64,000 nt of DNA, taken from NCBI RefSeq assembly GCF_036785885.1, contig NC_092314.1, positions 19,861,638-19,925,637 of the forward strand. Direction: 5' to 3'. The position numbers were made by a program, and so were the translations under genes. The notes under the pieces were generated by a model, which had not been told where the DNA came from, ran no database searches, and saw only the letters and a program-made list of their open reading frames with translations. Positions 37,201 through 48,365 of this stretch are shown here, in pieces. This DNA is from Coffea arabica (lineage: Eukaryota > Streptophyta > Magnoliopsida > Gentianales > Rubiaceae). Each line of letters begins with the position of its first letter. Position 1 is the first letter of the stretch.

Positions 37201-37867
37201 GACTAAACTATGCTTTAAAGAACAAAAATGACACAAAAAAAAGCCATAGGACTTATCCTAACACTGGTCATGTTAAGATTCTTTCCCCAAAACCAAGCTT
37301 TAGGTGACATCTTATACATTAATTAAGATCCTTTATAAATAAGATATCAGAGTCTGTCAAACTCATTTGTAGTATTCTTGCATTTTGATCAGGGATAAAA
37401 GAATAAAATTGCAGTTTGAAGGTAGTATCATGTTGGCTAATGAATAGGGATCATTATGCCAAAAATTAGGTTTAGTTTGCCTAGCTATCATGTAAGCAGA
37501 AGTTTTGATGTAATGTCTTGATAAGGGTTTATATATACGTACAACACACACGCACATATATATATAGTATTATATATATTATACACATTATATATATATA
37601 TATGTATGTATGTATATATATTATAACTCAGATGATAGGCATGTAAGAAAATTAGTCTTCATCTACTAGTTATAAAACTTACAAACATAAATGGAAAGAA
37701 CAGAGAAGGGCTGAGAGAAGAGTTGAAGGATTCTTGAGACTAAGGAAAGGAAAGATGAAGGAGACCAAGTGAAGCGGTATAATCACAATCTTTTAAATCT
37801 ATGTTGATACATGTATGAATGAATAAGAAATATATTTAATGCACTAAAGAAGTAATCAAATATTTAA
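34272..37867. other. AT-rich intergenic region with a 195-bp tandem duplication
   Basis: No gene is recognised. Two diverged units, about 35024-35218 and 35219-35412, share ACTTCCGCT(A/G)GTGTATATTTGG and TTTTATAGCCAC. A pyrimidine-rich tract is at about 35620-35695, with a GGTCGCGACC palindrome near 35754. A (TA)n tract lies at about 37556-37620. The rest (35800-37500) holds nothing I can name. Confidence 0.6.
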
Positions 37868-40579
37868 GTTATTGTGAGGACTTGGAAATTCACCTATATT
37901 TTCTTATAATTCTCTTATTTTGAATAAGTTCATTTATAAATTCCTTTTTTCTACTAATTTTACTCCCTCAATAGTTGTAATATATAATAGAATTGAGAGT
38001 TTACCTTTACTTTTATAGTTAGCGTAAATTAGGATTTTCGCGTATTTTGGTAGTGTGATTAATCGTGGAGGTGTGTGTACTAAATTTGGTGGTTAAGAGT
38101 GAGTTTTAGATAAGAGGAAGTGTGTGATTAGAAGTGTTATTAATAAGTTAGTAAATCATAAGTTAAAACACAAGTACGAGCGAGTTAAGGAAAATAGGCT
38201 TGAATCGACGTGCGCCGTTTGTTACCGGTTGAATACACCGTTTGACCAATATTTTTTTATTCTAATCTTCTTGTTTTTATTCATCTAATCCTCCTTAGAT
38301 TAACCCTTAAGTCAGCCACCATTATTGACTAAGGAAAAGTCAAAAAAAAGAAAGCAAATCTTGAGCGACAAGTGTCGGCCATCCAAGAGGGTTTGACCAA
38401 GATAATTCTTTCCTTCTTATCTTTCCTTTTGGCTACATTTCTTTCATTATTTCTTCATGGTGGCCAAAAATTGGGAGAGAAAAACAAGAGAGAAAACCTC
38501 CAACTCCAACCTTGAATCTTGCCTTGTTTGAGTTGAAACCACAAAACTAAACCGATTAAACTAGCACCAAGGAGCTAAGGAAGCTTGTTGTGGAGTTGTT
38601 TGGAGAGAAATAGCTTGGTTCTTCACTTTCTTCAAGTGTTTAGGAAGGTATAAGTCTAAAACTTCCTTTGTCTTTCGTGTTTTAGCTAAATATGGGATAG
38701 ATGCCTTGAATCTTGAATTTGGATGATACTCTAGTTTTGGTGAAGATTAACAAATTTCAGCTAGGGTTTGTGATTTTTCAGCTTTGATTTTTGATATTTA
38801 TCTCTAATATATTGGTATTGAGCTTGGAAATGGAATTTGTAAGATGATTAGTGGCTTGATTGTGATATTTAGCCTTAAAAGATGAAATTTCAGCTTTGTC
38901 AAGCAATTTCCAGCTTTGATGAGTAGTTTTAGGGTTGATATGCAAATTCTAGCATTTGGTGGTGAATTTCAGTTCTACCCTGTTTTTGGAATCAACTTGA
39001 GCTGCGAATTTCTCCATGTTTTAGAATGAATCAGCTTTTGAACAAAACATGAAAATTATAGGGATTTGATTTAACTTTCTACCTAAAAATTTCAGTCAAT
39101 TGGATCATTTTAGCTTATGATTTGGCCAGAGCACTCCTGACTGCGCAAAAACTCTAATTTTTCCTGACCTGTTTTTCATATGCTTCTGACTGGCCATTTT
39201 TTACCCTGAAAATGAGAGAACTGGGTGTCGATGTCTTCATAGGAAATGTAGGTCTATGCCTTACCTTCGAAACGCCATAAAATTTACCTCAATCCGATAT
39301 ACCTAGCTACAGTTATGACCAAAACACCGAAGGATGACAAATCTACTATTTCTAAGTTCTTTTTTAAACTGGTTTCTAGCTTTGGTCCATGGTGGTACGT
39401 TTATTATTTGGTTTGTTTAGTTGGTTTTGAGACCTTGAATAGATGTATGTTATTGGTTATCACTTGTGGTTGGATTAGAGTTTGTTGGCTTGTGAATCCA
39501 AATTGTACTTGGATGGGAAAATGGATAAATTCAAAGGGCATGCTGCCCAAATTTTCGCTCGAGGGTTAGGCGAGTGAACTCGAGACTTGAGTAACGACTC
39601 AAGGTTGAAACAAACTTGCTTGTTTATGGTATTCAAGTTTTCCTTAGTAAGAGGTACATAAGCTGAAATTTTTGCCGAAACTCGTACCCTTTAAAAAAGT
39701 AAAAGTAGCGACCCTTAAAAATACAATTTTCTCGATTTTCATACCCAATGTGACGTCCAAAATATAAATCACTTCTTTATCGAAACTAAAAGAGCGAGCA
39801 TGAATTTTCTAGAATTTGATAAGTCATATGACTACTAGTTAAACAAGTTTCATTTACTTGATTTCCTTGAAACAAAACTCTTATGTTTCGAACCCTAGTG
39901 GATTTTAAACTCTTAAATGATATTTTATCGCAGATTTGGACTCCAACCAAGGAGTTGTACCTGAGCGTGATTTTTGACAAGCACTAAGTCTTTGGTGAGT
40001 GCTTCTAAGTACATGATTAAACATAATATTTGATTTAAATACTTGATATTTGATTGGTCTGGTCGGATAAAGGTGTACTTTATCGCACTTGCCGTAATGT
40101 GATATATACTTGTTTATTTAGTGCCATTGACTTGATATACTTGTTTACGATGTGCGCACTCTCTGAAATTCCAGAAACAGTGTGGCTGGTTACTCGAGTC
40201 GAGCCGACAAGGGCTTGGTCGATTAAGTAACAAACCCTGGGTCTCTTGTTTTGGCGAGTGGAGTGTTATCTCCTCGACTATTAGGTATGCTCGAGTATTA
40301 CCACCCATGTTTATTGAGGATTTTGGGCCTGGTAGGGGGTTTGAATGGTGGACGGAGATTGTAATTAAGTGGTGCTCTACTGGACTGGTTACTTTATTTG
40401 AAAGTTGATGAAGTGTCAACTACTACTTGATCAAACTCCGGTGAAGCAACGGGAATTTGGCTCTTGAGAGCCATCCGTATCCTTATACTTTGAAATGGTT
40501 ATTACTTGTCGTGTTATTGTTTCTTTTTATGAACTTTTACATTCGCTCATTTTAAGAGTTCAAGTTTTACACACTACAA

Positions 40580-40985
40580 GAAAATTGCGTTTCTGTGACA
40601 GGCGAAAGTCGTCACTAAAAATTCAGAAGTCGTCACAAAAAAAGTCAGTGACGACTTTTACTGCTGTCACAGAGCTGTCACTAGTTCTATGTCACAAAAG
40701 GGGGTCCATGTGACGACTGTTGAAAGTCGTCACAAACGATTTCGCTTTTGTGATGACTCTTGTCGTCACTCATTGTTGTACATTGTGTGACGACTTTTAT
40801 TGTCACTAAGCTGGCTAAATTCTTGTCATAGTCAACCCTTGGAGTTGTCACATTATGCTTCCGTTCAGTGACGACTTTTGTTGTCATTGTTTTCCATCCA
40901 TAAAAAGTGACAACTTTCTAGTGTCACTAGTAAAACTTGTTGGCAGTGACAACTTTTTTATTGTCATTTATTTTTTTGTAAAAAG
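40580..40985. repeat. Sub-terminal repeat array of CACTA element 1, left end
   Basis: At least ten variants of GTGACGACTTTT / AAAGTCGTCAC occur in both orientations, some as close inverted pairs such as GTGACGACTG...AAAGTCGTCAC near 40711-40735. They probably bind the element's own DNA-binding protein. Confidence 0.85.
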
Positions 40986-42824
40986 CAATAAGCTAATGTT
41001 AATTACGCAATATAGCTGCCAACAATCACAAAACGTTCATTGAGTAGCAAGGAGAAAAAAAAAACCAACATACGAAAAGAAAACCAACATTCATTTCCAA
41101 TAGAAGATCAACCCAAATACATATATATATAAATGTTGCCTCAAATGAGTCATAAACCATGCACCATCCAAAATAAGCCATTCAGTTACAGTACTAGTGA
41201 TTTCCCATCCACAATAGAGAGTAGTAAAGTTCTATACAAAAATATGAGCACGATTCCCATCTAGAACAAAACATGAGCACGATAGGCCTTGTAGTCTTCA
41301 ATTCAAAAACCATCTTCACAGCAATGACTGGCTTCTTCTTCTTGGGAATCGTGTTAGAACCTACACGTTACCAAAATTGAAGCAATGAGCACTGGTGTTA
41401 AAACTGGAACTACACTTCTAGATAGGCACCATATTATAAAAACTAATGTCACTCTAATTTGAAATTATAGCAATCTAAGTAAATTGCTTAACACAAAAAT
41501 AAAGTGAAATTATATATATTGAATAGTAAGCAAGAACAAACCATTGACAGTTAATTGCGTACTACGAAAGTATACAACTAATCTATTTCTCTATTGAATC
41601 TTTCTTGTGGACCAAGAATAAAAGCGTAGCTTGATAAAGGCACTATTAAACTTTGTACAACTATAAAGTCTCGAAAGTTACCCAAAGTATAAATCAAACA
41701 ACATTGTTGTGATTATTATTCTGCATTTTCATGAAGAGCATGTCCGAACCTCAAACTTTTAACTATTCTTGATCACAGATGAAACAGGAAGCTAAAAAAC
41801 CAACTTTTTTTTAGGGTGGATCACTTAAAAAATGGAATGACAATTGATTTAGGGGTGCAAAGTTTATTATTTATTGAAAGATTTTCTTCAGAGCTCAGGC
41901 GACTTCAGCTGTCAGTATTATGAGGTCCATTAATTGTGGATGAGATACAACATGTGGTAGTAGCTTGGTGGAAGATTCCACTAACACAGTAACCTTGGAA
42001 ATTAGCTCTGGAATGGGACCTGTCCCAGAAGTGTTTTTGCTGATCTACTTGTATCTAGTATAGGCTTTGCTTTACTATGTAAATCTACATTGCCCCCCAC
42101 CAAAACACACAAAACACCAAAAACGCCACCAAAAGAAAGGATCAACTAAGCAAATGCATATATTCATTTAGCCCAATCCGCCATATTTTTTGTTTCAAGA
42201 AAGCTCCAATGTGGTGGAGTACAACTGAACCACATTCAAGAGTTCTAAGAGAACTTTCTAGTTTACATTGGATATTATGTGCACATCAAAACTCCTTAAT
42301 CTCTATTAACAAGAACATGTTCACTATCCAGGTTAGACACTCCAACAGGACTAGTAGCCTGCTTGCTTTACAGGTTTACAATCATAGCTGGTCTATCCGC
42401 TTGAAAATCATTGAGAGCCTAGATGATCGTAAACCACACAGTATATCAAGAAAAAAAAAACACACACACACACACAATCACAGGTGCCTCTTTTTCCTTA
42501 GCACAAAAAAAAAATTCTGATACAGAAAAATTTAGATGAGTTCGACAAAGAAAAAAGTGGAATAGATCCCAACGTTCAAACACATTTGCTTTAAAAACAC
42601 TAAAGTTTTGGTTGCAACATCCAGCACCTCAATGGCTGTAATTAAACATGAACAAGATTTCAAGCACCTAAATCAGCCTCAAGCAACTCAATTGCATTAA
42701 ACAGGAATCAGATTTGGTGGAACCAGATTTCAAGTGCCATCAAGCAACTAAATTGACATCAAACAACCCAATTGTATTAAAAATGAAGAGCAAACAATTT
42801 ATTTATACCTGACACAGAAGTTGC

Positions 42825-44010
42825 TTATTTGCGCAAGTCTTTCAGCTGGTTAGTTAACTCATCATACAGGCTTCTTGTTTCTGTTTGTTGCTGTTGCAAG
42901 GTCTTAATCAACTCTTGCTGAGCAGTGAATTGTTGAGTTACTTCTGCAGCTCGTTTTTCTGCTTCATCTGCTCTTTTTCGGCTGTCCTCAATCTCATGCC
43001 TCCAGCGTTCTACCTCAGCAGCTTGCTTCTTGGTTGCACTACGACCGCGGATGTGTCCAGGTACGTAACCAAGTTCTTGCTCGCATATTTCCTTGCTAGT
43101 CATTGAAGTTGTAGCCTGCAATTCCCTCATTTTGTCCTAGGCAAGTAAAAAATATGATCATTATGTAGCTGGAATGGATGTCAATAATTTAAAAATCCAT
43201 TATCCAAGTGAAACAGCTCACCAAGGTCTCTTTTGCTTTGTCATTTACCAGCCCCCCTGACTTCTTTGACTTTCGACTTAACTCAAACATGTCTATCTCT
43301 GAAAGCTCGACATCTTCTTTCCTTTTCTGTCCAAATTTTCAATTTTTTCATTTTCAGTCATATGACAAAAAGGATGTACATGTACAACTGTTGGCTGGGT
43401 TTCAGATTACCTTTTTCTCAACAACTCTTGCAAGCGATTTTGTGCCAACAGTAGTGTAGCAGTCATTTTTGGCACGATTTTGCTTGTTACGTTCACTAAT
43501 TTTCTGCCACAAATTAGTGAAAATTTTAACTGACAAAGATTAGCAAATTTGTGAAGTGAAATCTGAAATTGAATAAAAGGATAGGTTATTTTGACAAGCT
43601 AACCTTAAATTCATCATTTTCAAAGTAGCTGACCAGCCACTTCCAATCTTCTTCACTCACACCTTCAGGAACTTGCCTCAATGCTTCTTGCCTTGATTCA
43701 AAACTCTGGAAATACTTGTGAAGCCGATATCGATGGTTTCGATATTGTATGTTTAACTGCTTATTAATAGCAGTTTTTGAGGTGATGTGCTCTGGAAATC
43801 GAAAGTCATCCTACAATAACAGTGCAATCTACTTAAAACCAAGCAAATCTAAAGCAGTAAAATCTCTCATACTTTCTGGATGAAATTAGAGTATTAGCAG
43901 GACAACAAATACCGTAACCGTGCTGTATATGCCTTCTCGGTCACCGGGATTGAGATGGGACCACTTTGGAACATTAAGCCTAGCAGCCTTCCTAACAACA
44001 CAACCCCCTT
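42825..44010 (-). CDS. CACTA-associated plant transposase protein (Transposase_24 / Ptta type), partial
   Basis: Minus-strand exons in transcription order: 44010-43913, 43810-43604, 43503-43411, 43326-43222 and about 43134-42825, with GT-AG junctions and stop TAA at 42825-42827. The joined protein has WSHLNPGDREGIYSTVT, then SEEDWKWLVSYFENDEFK, SERNKQNRAKNDCYTTVGTK, a KSKKSGGLVNDKAKETL segment, and a C-terminal Gln/Glu-rich coiled coil (about 70 residues from WRHEIEDSRKRADEAEKR). This order matches the second protein of plant En/Spm elements, thought to bind sub-terminal repeats. The N-terminal part was not located. It could be a remnant or an expressed accessory protein; all five exons are free of stops. 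Confidence 0.8.
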
Positions 44011-45159
44011 CTGTGAAATGAAAGATAACCACCGCTGAATGTATTATATATATAAACTAGAGAACTTTTATCATACATTGTAAAAAATTTTGGATTTACC
44101 TTTAGTCTTTGCAATTTTTACGAAACAATGGCTTTCTCCAGTGGCTCCAAAAGTTTTAATAACCATTTCTTTTTATTTTTTTGGTCCTATGGGGGAAAGA
44201 ATAAACCATTCTTTACAGCCATATAAACCCAAAAGGTCTAAAGAAAAAGCAAAATTTCTGTTCGCTGGCATTCTAACATCTTGATAACAAAAATGAAAGA
44301 TAGGAGGCTTGGATTGAGGACGGGTAAAATCATCTTGAATTGTGCCTGGAACTCCAGGAATAATTGGAAAAGTCATGCATTTTTAAACACGTTAATATCA
44401 GGTTTATGGGTTGAACTAGGTCTCTAGGATTATAACAAGGATTAATATAGAACTGGATAAGAAGTATTCTATTTAAATAGTACAGGTACAAATAAGAACA
44501 TTTATGAGTTATCAGAGTTTGAAAAAGGTAAGAAATTGAAAGAAGACTCCTTTCAAGATTAATCAATCAATTGACTCCAAAATCCTCATGAATAAGAGTC
44601 AGCTTCTTCAATGCAGAATGATCAGAGATTACTCAACAGACCTAAAAGCTGCAAGGAAAAGACAGCACGTGCTTCATTCAATTCAATCAACTCAGTTATT
44701 TTAGACAGCAGAGTACCAGTTATTAATAGCTCTAGCAACATTTTGGGTTCCCAAACAATACGTCAAAACACTAATAGGAATTGTAACCAGAGTGAAGCAG
44801 ACACCAAATCTAACAAAGAAACACCAATATAAGGCACTGGAATAAATTCAACTACAGCATCTGACTTATCCATGTAATAAAAGACACAGGTGATGATCAA
44901 ATTTAAACAAATGATTGATCTATCAATATCTCTCCCCTCCAAATGGAAAAAGCTAATTATGAATGACAGGTATCGCATATACTATGTTATGAACCCTGTG
45001 TAACAAATTGCTAACTACTCGAAACAAAATTTTTTACCGTTCGAATCTGAACTTGAATCTTCTAATCAAAATACAATGCCAAACTCAGGAGGATAAGCCT
45101 TGATGGGTACCGACTACCAAGGCTGAATCAAAATTACTGCATCTCTGAAGTCGGCGACA

Positions 45160-45275
45160 CTAAAATTCAGCAGATCCAGGCGTTCGTGGGAAAGGTATTG
45201 CATCTCTTATATTATCAGTACCAGTTGCAAATTGCACTAACCTTTCAAAACCTAAGCCAAACCCAGCATGAGGCA
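45160..45275 (-). pseudogene. Captured last exon of asparaginyl-tRNA synthetase (organellar type)
   Basis: The minus strand reads a TTTTCAG acceptor, then 38 codons including [24 protein letters not shown] and the ending PGSAEF with TAG at 45162-45160. [12 protein letters not shown] is motif 3 of class IIb aminoacyl-tRNA synthetases, and the ending matches the C-terminus of plant asparaginyl-tRNA synthetase (bacterial/organellar type). The first codon is split by the splice junction. The exon is undamaged, but no other exon of the enzyme is recognised nearby, so it is a gene fragment carried inside the CACTA element. Confidence 0.88.
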
Positions 45276-46199
45276 CTGAAAAGCAATTAAAGAACAAAAC
45301 AGCATGTTTAGTCAAGGTCATTCAAATTAACTCCACAAGGTACCCTGAAAACTAGCTTTCAAACTGATTCCATGCCAAGAGTGAATGCAGCATTTAATAA
45401 GGCAGTGTATTGGAACATCAATGATAAAAATTAGTAGCTGCAAGTTATCATCAGCCATTTGAGACCAAGTCAAACCCCTCCCCTTTTGGAAGATTCACTA
45501 ATCACAAACGAATAACAGGAGAAAAAGAACAACTAAAAAATGTTGGCCTAAATCAATTACAACCCCCTCCGGGTGGCCTAAATCCATGATTTCCTCATCC
45601 GTACACAGAAATTTCTCAAGATACAAACTGAAAATGCAACATTTCAGAAGCCCAAATTGCCTCGGAAAATGGCAAGGAAATGAAGCCTTTCGGGGGCAGG
45701 ACAAAAGCCATTGGATAATGAGCTAACAAAAACAGGGGAAAATTAAAATGTAGGTTCGAAAATGGCAAGGAAATGAAGAACAAAGGGGGAATACATATAT
45801 GAAAATCTTAACTATTACAAAAGATTAACCATTGTATGACTAAACACACATTGCACAACAACATGTTAACGGCAATTGAAACCCCAAAACAGTTTTCTGG
45901 CCAGTTCCCAAACGTGCAAAATTCTAGTAAAGTGCATGCTTGATTACCAGAGAGAGAGAGAGAGAGAACCAGAGAGTAAATTACATTTAAAACAGCCAAA
46001 TAAATTAGGCAAATCAGTCAAGTTCTCTTCCCCTTAAGGAAGCAATTAAATGGCACGACAAATTGTTTAATTTCTCTTTCATCCAACCAAATTAATGCAG
46101 TCAAAAAATGTTCGCATTTCATAGCTCCTCAAAGAAAGCCGGTTCTGACCATCCCTAACACTGTTCATACTCCAGATCGCAAGTGTTTCGGATGCGATT

Positions 46200-46760
46200 T
46201 GGCCAAGAGTATTACCTTCCCCACTGCTAATTAACAATCTAGTTCATAAATTAGTCTTTACAATAGAAGGCTGACCAGCTTTTGAAAGCAAAAAAAAAAA
46301 AAAAAAAAAAACACATACCGCACAATTAGCTGAAGAGGGGGTCGGAGAAAAGTCTAAATTGAAGTCGCGGAACGAGGAGGGAGCTTGGAAGTGTTCTGAC
46401 TTCGCTTCTTCGGCGAGCTTGACCTGAAGATTGGCACTTGTCAATGGTGCTTTAGAGGAGCATTTTGCGGAAGCAGAAGGTGTTTGAGGTCCAGAGTTTT
46501 TCGGTGTTCACTATAGGAAGGAAAGACTGAGAATGAAATTTGTCTAAGTGTTGAAAGAGAGAAGCGGCGAGACTTTTGTTTGTCTGTGAACAACCAAAAA
46601 CGACGTCGTTTTGTAGAGATTTCAGCCACACGCCTCGCGCCTCTTTCAGATTTCAGACTGGCACTCTTTTTTTTTTGGCATCTAAACACGTCTTTGAGAT
46701 TCCAGGATTCACGCCTTTAGCTTCATACATCTTTTTTCTTTTTTTTTTTCCCTGGTAAAA
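46200..46760 (-). other. Promoter/first-exon-like segment shared by both CACTA copies
   Basis: On the minus strand: an AAACGACGTCGTTTT palindrome (about 46597-46611), a CT-rich leader, then a GC-richer open stretch that includes SANLQVKLAEEAKSEHFQ and FRDF(N/S)LDFSPTPSSANC, ending at a GTATGT donor-like site near 46319. This looks like the 5' part of a host gene (promoter, leader, first exon) carried by the transposon. The same segment occurs at about 60410-60760 in CACTA copy 2. I do not recognise the gene; it might belong with the synthetase exon, but that is unproven. Upstream in-frame stops mean no start codon is assigned. Confidence 0.5.
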
Positions 46761-47559
46761 TTTTTTTTTTCAGGTTTCTTTTTTCATACTTAATCTCTTT
46801 TTTTTTCCTTAATCTCATCTATAAATATCAAATAAATTATTTGATATTGGTTTCTTTTTTGTGCATGTATATATATGTGTGCTTGTTTGTGTCTATATAC
46901 ATCTTTTTGGGTTTGGACAACTCAATATACAAATTATTTATGAAATTACCTTACAATAAAACTTACACAATAAAATATGTTTCAAAAAGTTAACATGCAT
47001 AGAATTGCTTATATACAGTATAGCACTTCTTACTCATGCTTGTCATACTCTTTGTCTATTACTTAGTTTTTATAATAAATTAAAAGAAACGTGTAATCAA
47101 ATATTCTGTTAAATGTGTTACAACTCTCAATCTTATTGCACGACAGATATTTTACTGAATAATTTTAATTTCGTATATACCCATTCCATATGAAAATAAT
47201 TATTACTTATGATGTATTACACGTTATACTAATCTTTCACAGTGCTAACATTAGACTACAAATTATATTCAATTACACTTTTTCAAATTATTTCAGTTAT
47301 TGATTTTTGGGGGTTGTTATAAGTAATAATAAACAATTCATGAAAAAATTTTTATGCTCAATGTCAACTTAGCAAAAATTACAAATATCTAAAACTAGTT
47401 TGTTATTATATCATTCGCATTTTGCTAATACGTAATGAGTAGGGGCTAAATTATAAAATTAGGGTGTCATATCTTCAGTGCTTTTGCTAATATAAAAGAA
47501 TTGGGGGCTAAAAAATAAAATTAGGGTGTCATAGTAGAATTAGTGAAAGTTGATGAAAA

Positions 47560-47880
47560 TACTGTAGTATACAGTGATGCAAAAAGTTGTCACAAAATTG
47601 GAACCGGGTAGACTTTCAATGACAACAAGTTATGTTGTCACTGTAGAGAGAGCGTTTGTGACGACTTTACTTGAGTTGTCATAAAATCATTTCCCGCGGC
47701 ATCAAATGAGATGCGCGCCAACTATTTCGTGACGAGTTGAGAATGACAACTTCCAATGTTGTCACTGATTATGCTTGTGCTGTACTCATCTGTGATGACA
47801 CCTAATGTCGTCACTGAATTAGGTTATCTGTGACAAGATTTTTGTTGTCACATAAATTTTTGTCACTGAAAAATATATTT
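47560..47880. repeat. Sub-terminal repeat array of CACTA element 1, right end
   Basis: Repeated TGACAAC / GTGACGAC units in both orientations, ending at the terminal inverted repeat. It is nearly identical in reverse complement to 58640-58930 of CACTA copy 2. Confidence 0.85.
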
Positions 47881-48365
47881 CTTGTAGTGACATATGGCCA
47901 ACTTATTACTTGGGTCCAATTCTTGATTTGTTGTGCTCGCTACTTTGCTACTTTGATACTTGCACTTTTAAATAAGGGTCAACTTGCTATTTGGAGTCTC
48001 ACTAAGCTTTAGCTCACTTAATTCTGTTAAATATGTTTTCCTTACAGGGGATACAAGCGAGGGCGTGACACTGGTACATGCTAGCATAGTCTAATTTTTT
48101 ATTTTGCGATTGTACTCGCGCTAGTGCTCGGTTAGGGTTGAATGTATCTGGAATTCATATCTTTTGTTATATTTGGAATTGTATGAATGTTTGGAATAGA
48201 AAGGAATGTACATGTACGTTCCAAATTTGGGAACCGTTATTCCATTTACGCTTGAGGTTAGAAACTATTTTATTTGAAATGAGTGAGTGAGTCCTGCCTA
48301 GAGTTAAGCAGGCGGTCCCCTAAACCCTGGGGTACGCCCTAGGGGGGTGGGGTCGTCACAGTTAC

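Larger units (their letters stand above)
40572..47889. mobile_element. CACTA (En/Spm, CMC) DNA transposon 1, 7318 bp, probably non-autonomous
   Basis: Both ends carry the inverted repeat CACTACAAGAAA. ACA at 40569-40571 and 47890-47892 is an exact 3-bp target duplication, the CACTA signature. About 400 bp at the left end and 300 bp at the right end are packed with sub-terminal repeats of GTGACGACTTTT and its complement, the expected binding sites for a TNPA-like protein. The interior has a Transposase_24-type gene (42825-44010, minus strand), an asparaginyl-tRNA synthetase exon (45160-45275, minus strand) and a promoter-like segment (46200-46700). I saw no TNPD-type catalytic transposase, so it probably needs a helper element. 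Confidence 0.93.
37873..48360 (-). mobile_element. Solo LTR copy E (reverse), interrupted by CACTA element 1
   Basis: On the minus strand it starts TGTGACGACCCCAC (48360) and ends CCAAGTCCTCACA (37873), like the plus-strand copies. Flanks are GTTAT (37868-37872) and GTTAC (48361-48365), a 5-bp duplication with one mismatch. Without the CACTA element the LTR is about 3167 bp. Family islands on the minus strand: GGTAATACTCGAGCATACC near 40284-40302 and the GGCAAGTGCGATAAAGTACA island near 40072-40093. No retroelement protein domains were seen. Confidence 0.88.

Noticed and set aside
39315..39569. 84-aa Cys/Trp-rich plus-strand frame inside LTR E
   Set aside because: It lies in LTR sequence on the strand opposite to the element, has no signal peptide or spacing typical of secreted Cys-rich proteins, and is not conserved in the other copies.
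40580..40985. Short repeats that might suggest a CRISPR-like array
   Set aside because: The units are unevenly spaced, variable and in both orientations, next to a CACTA terminus. This is a plant nuclear sequence.
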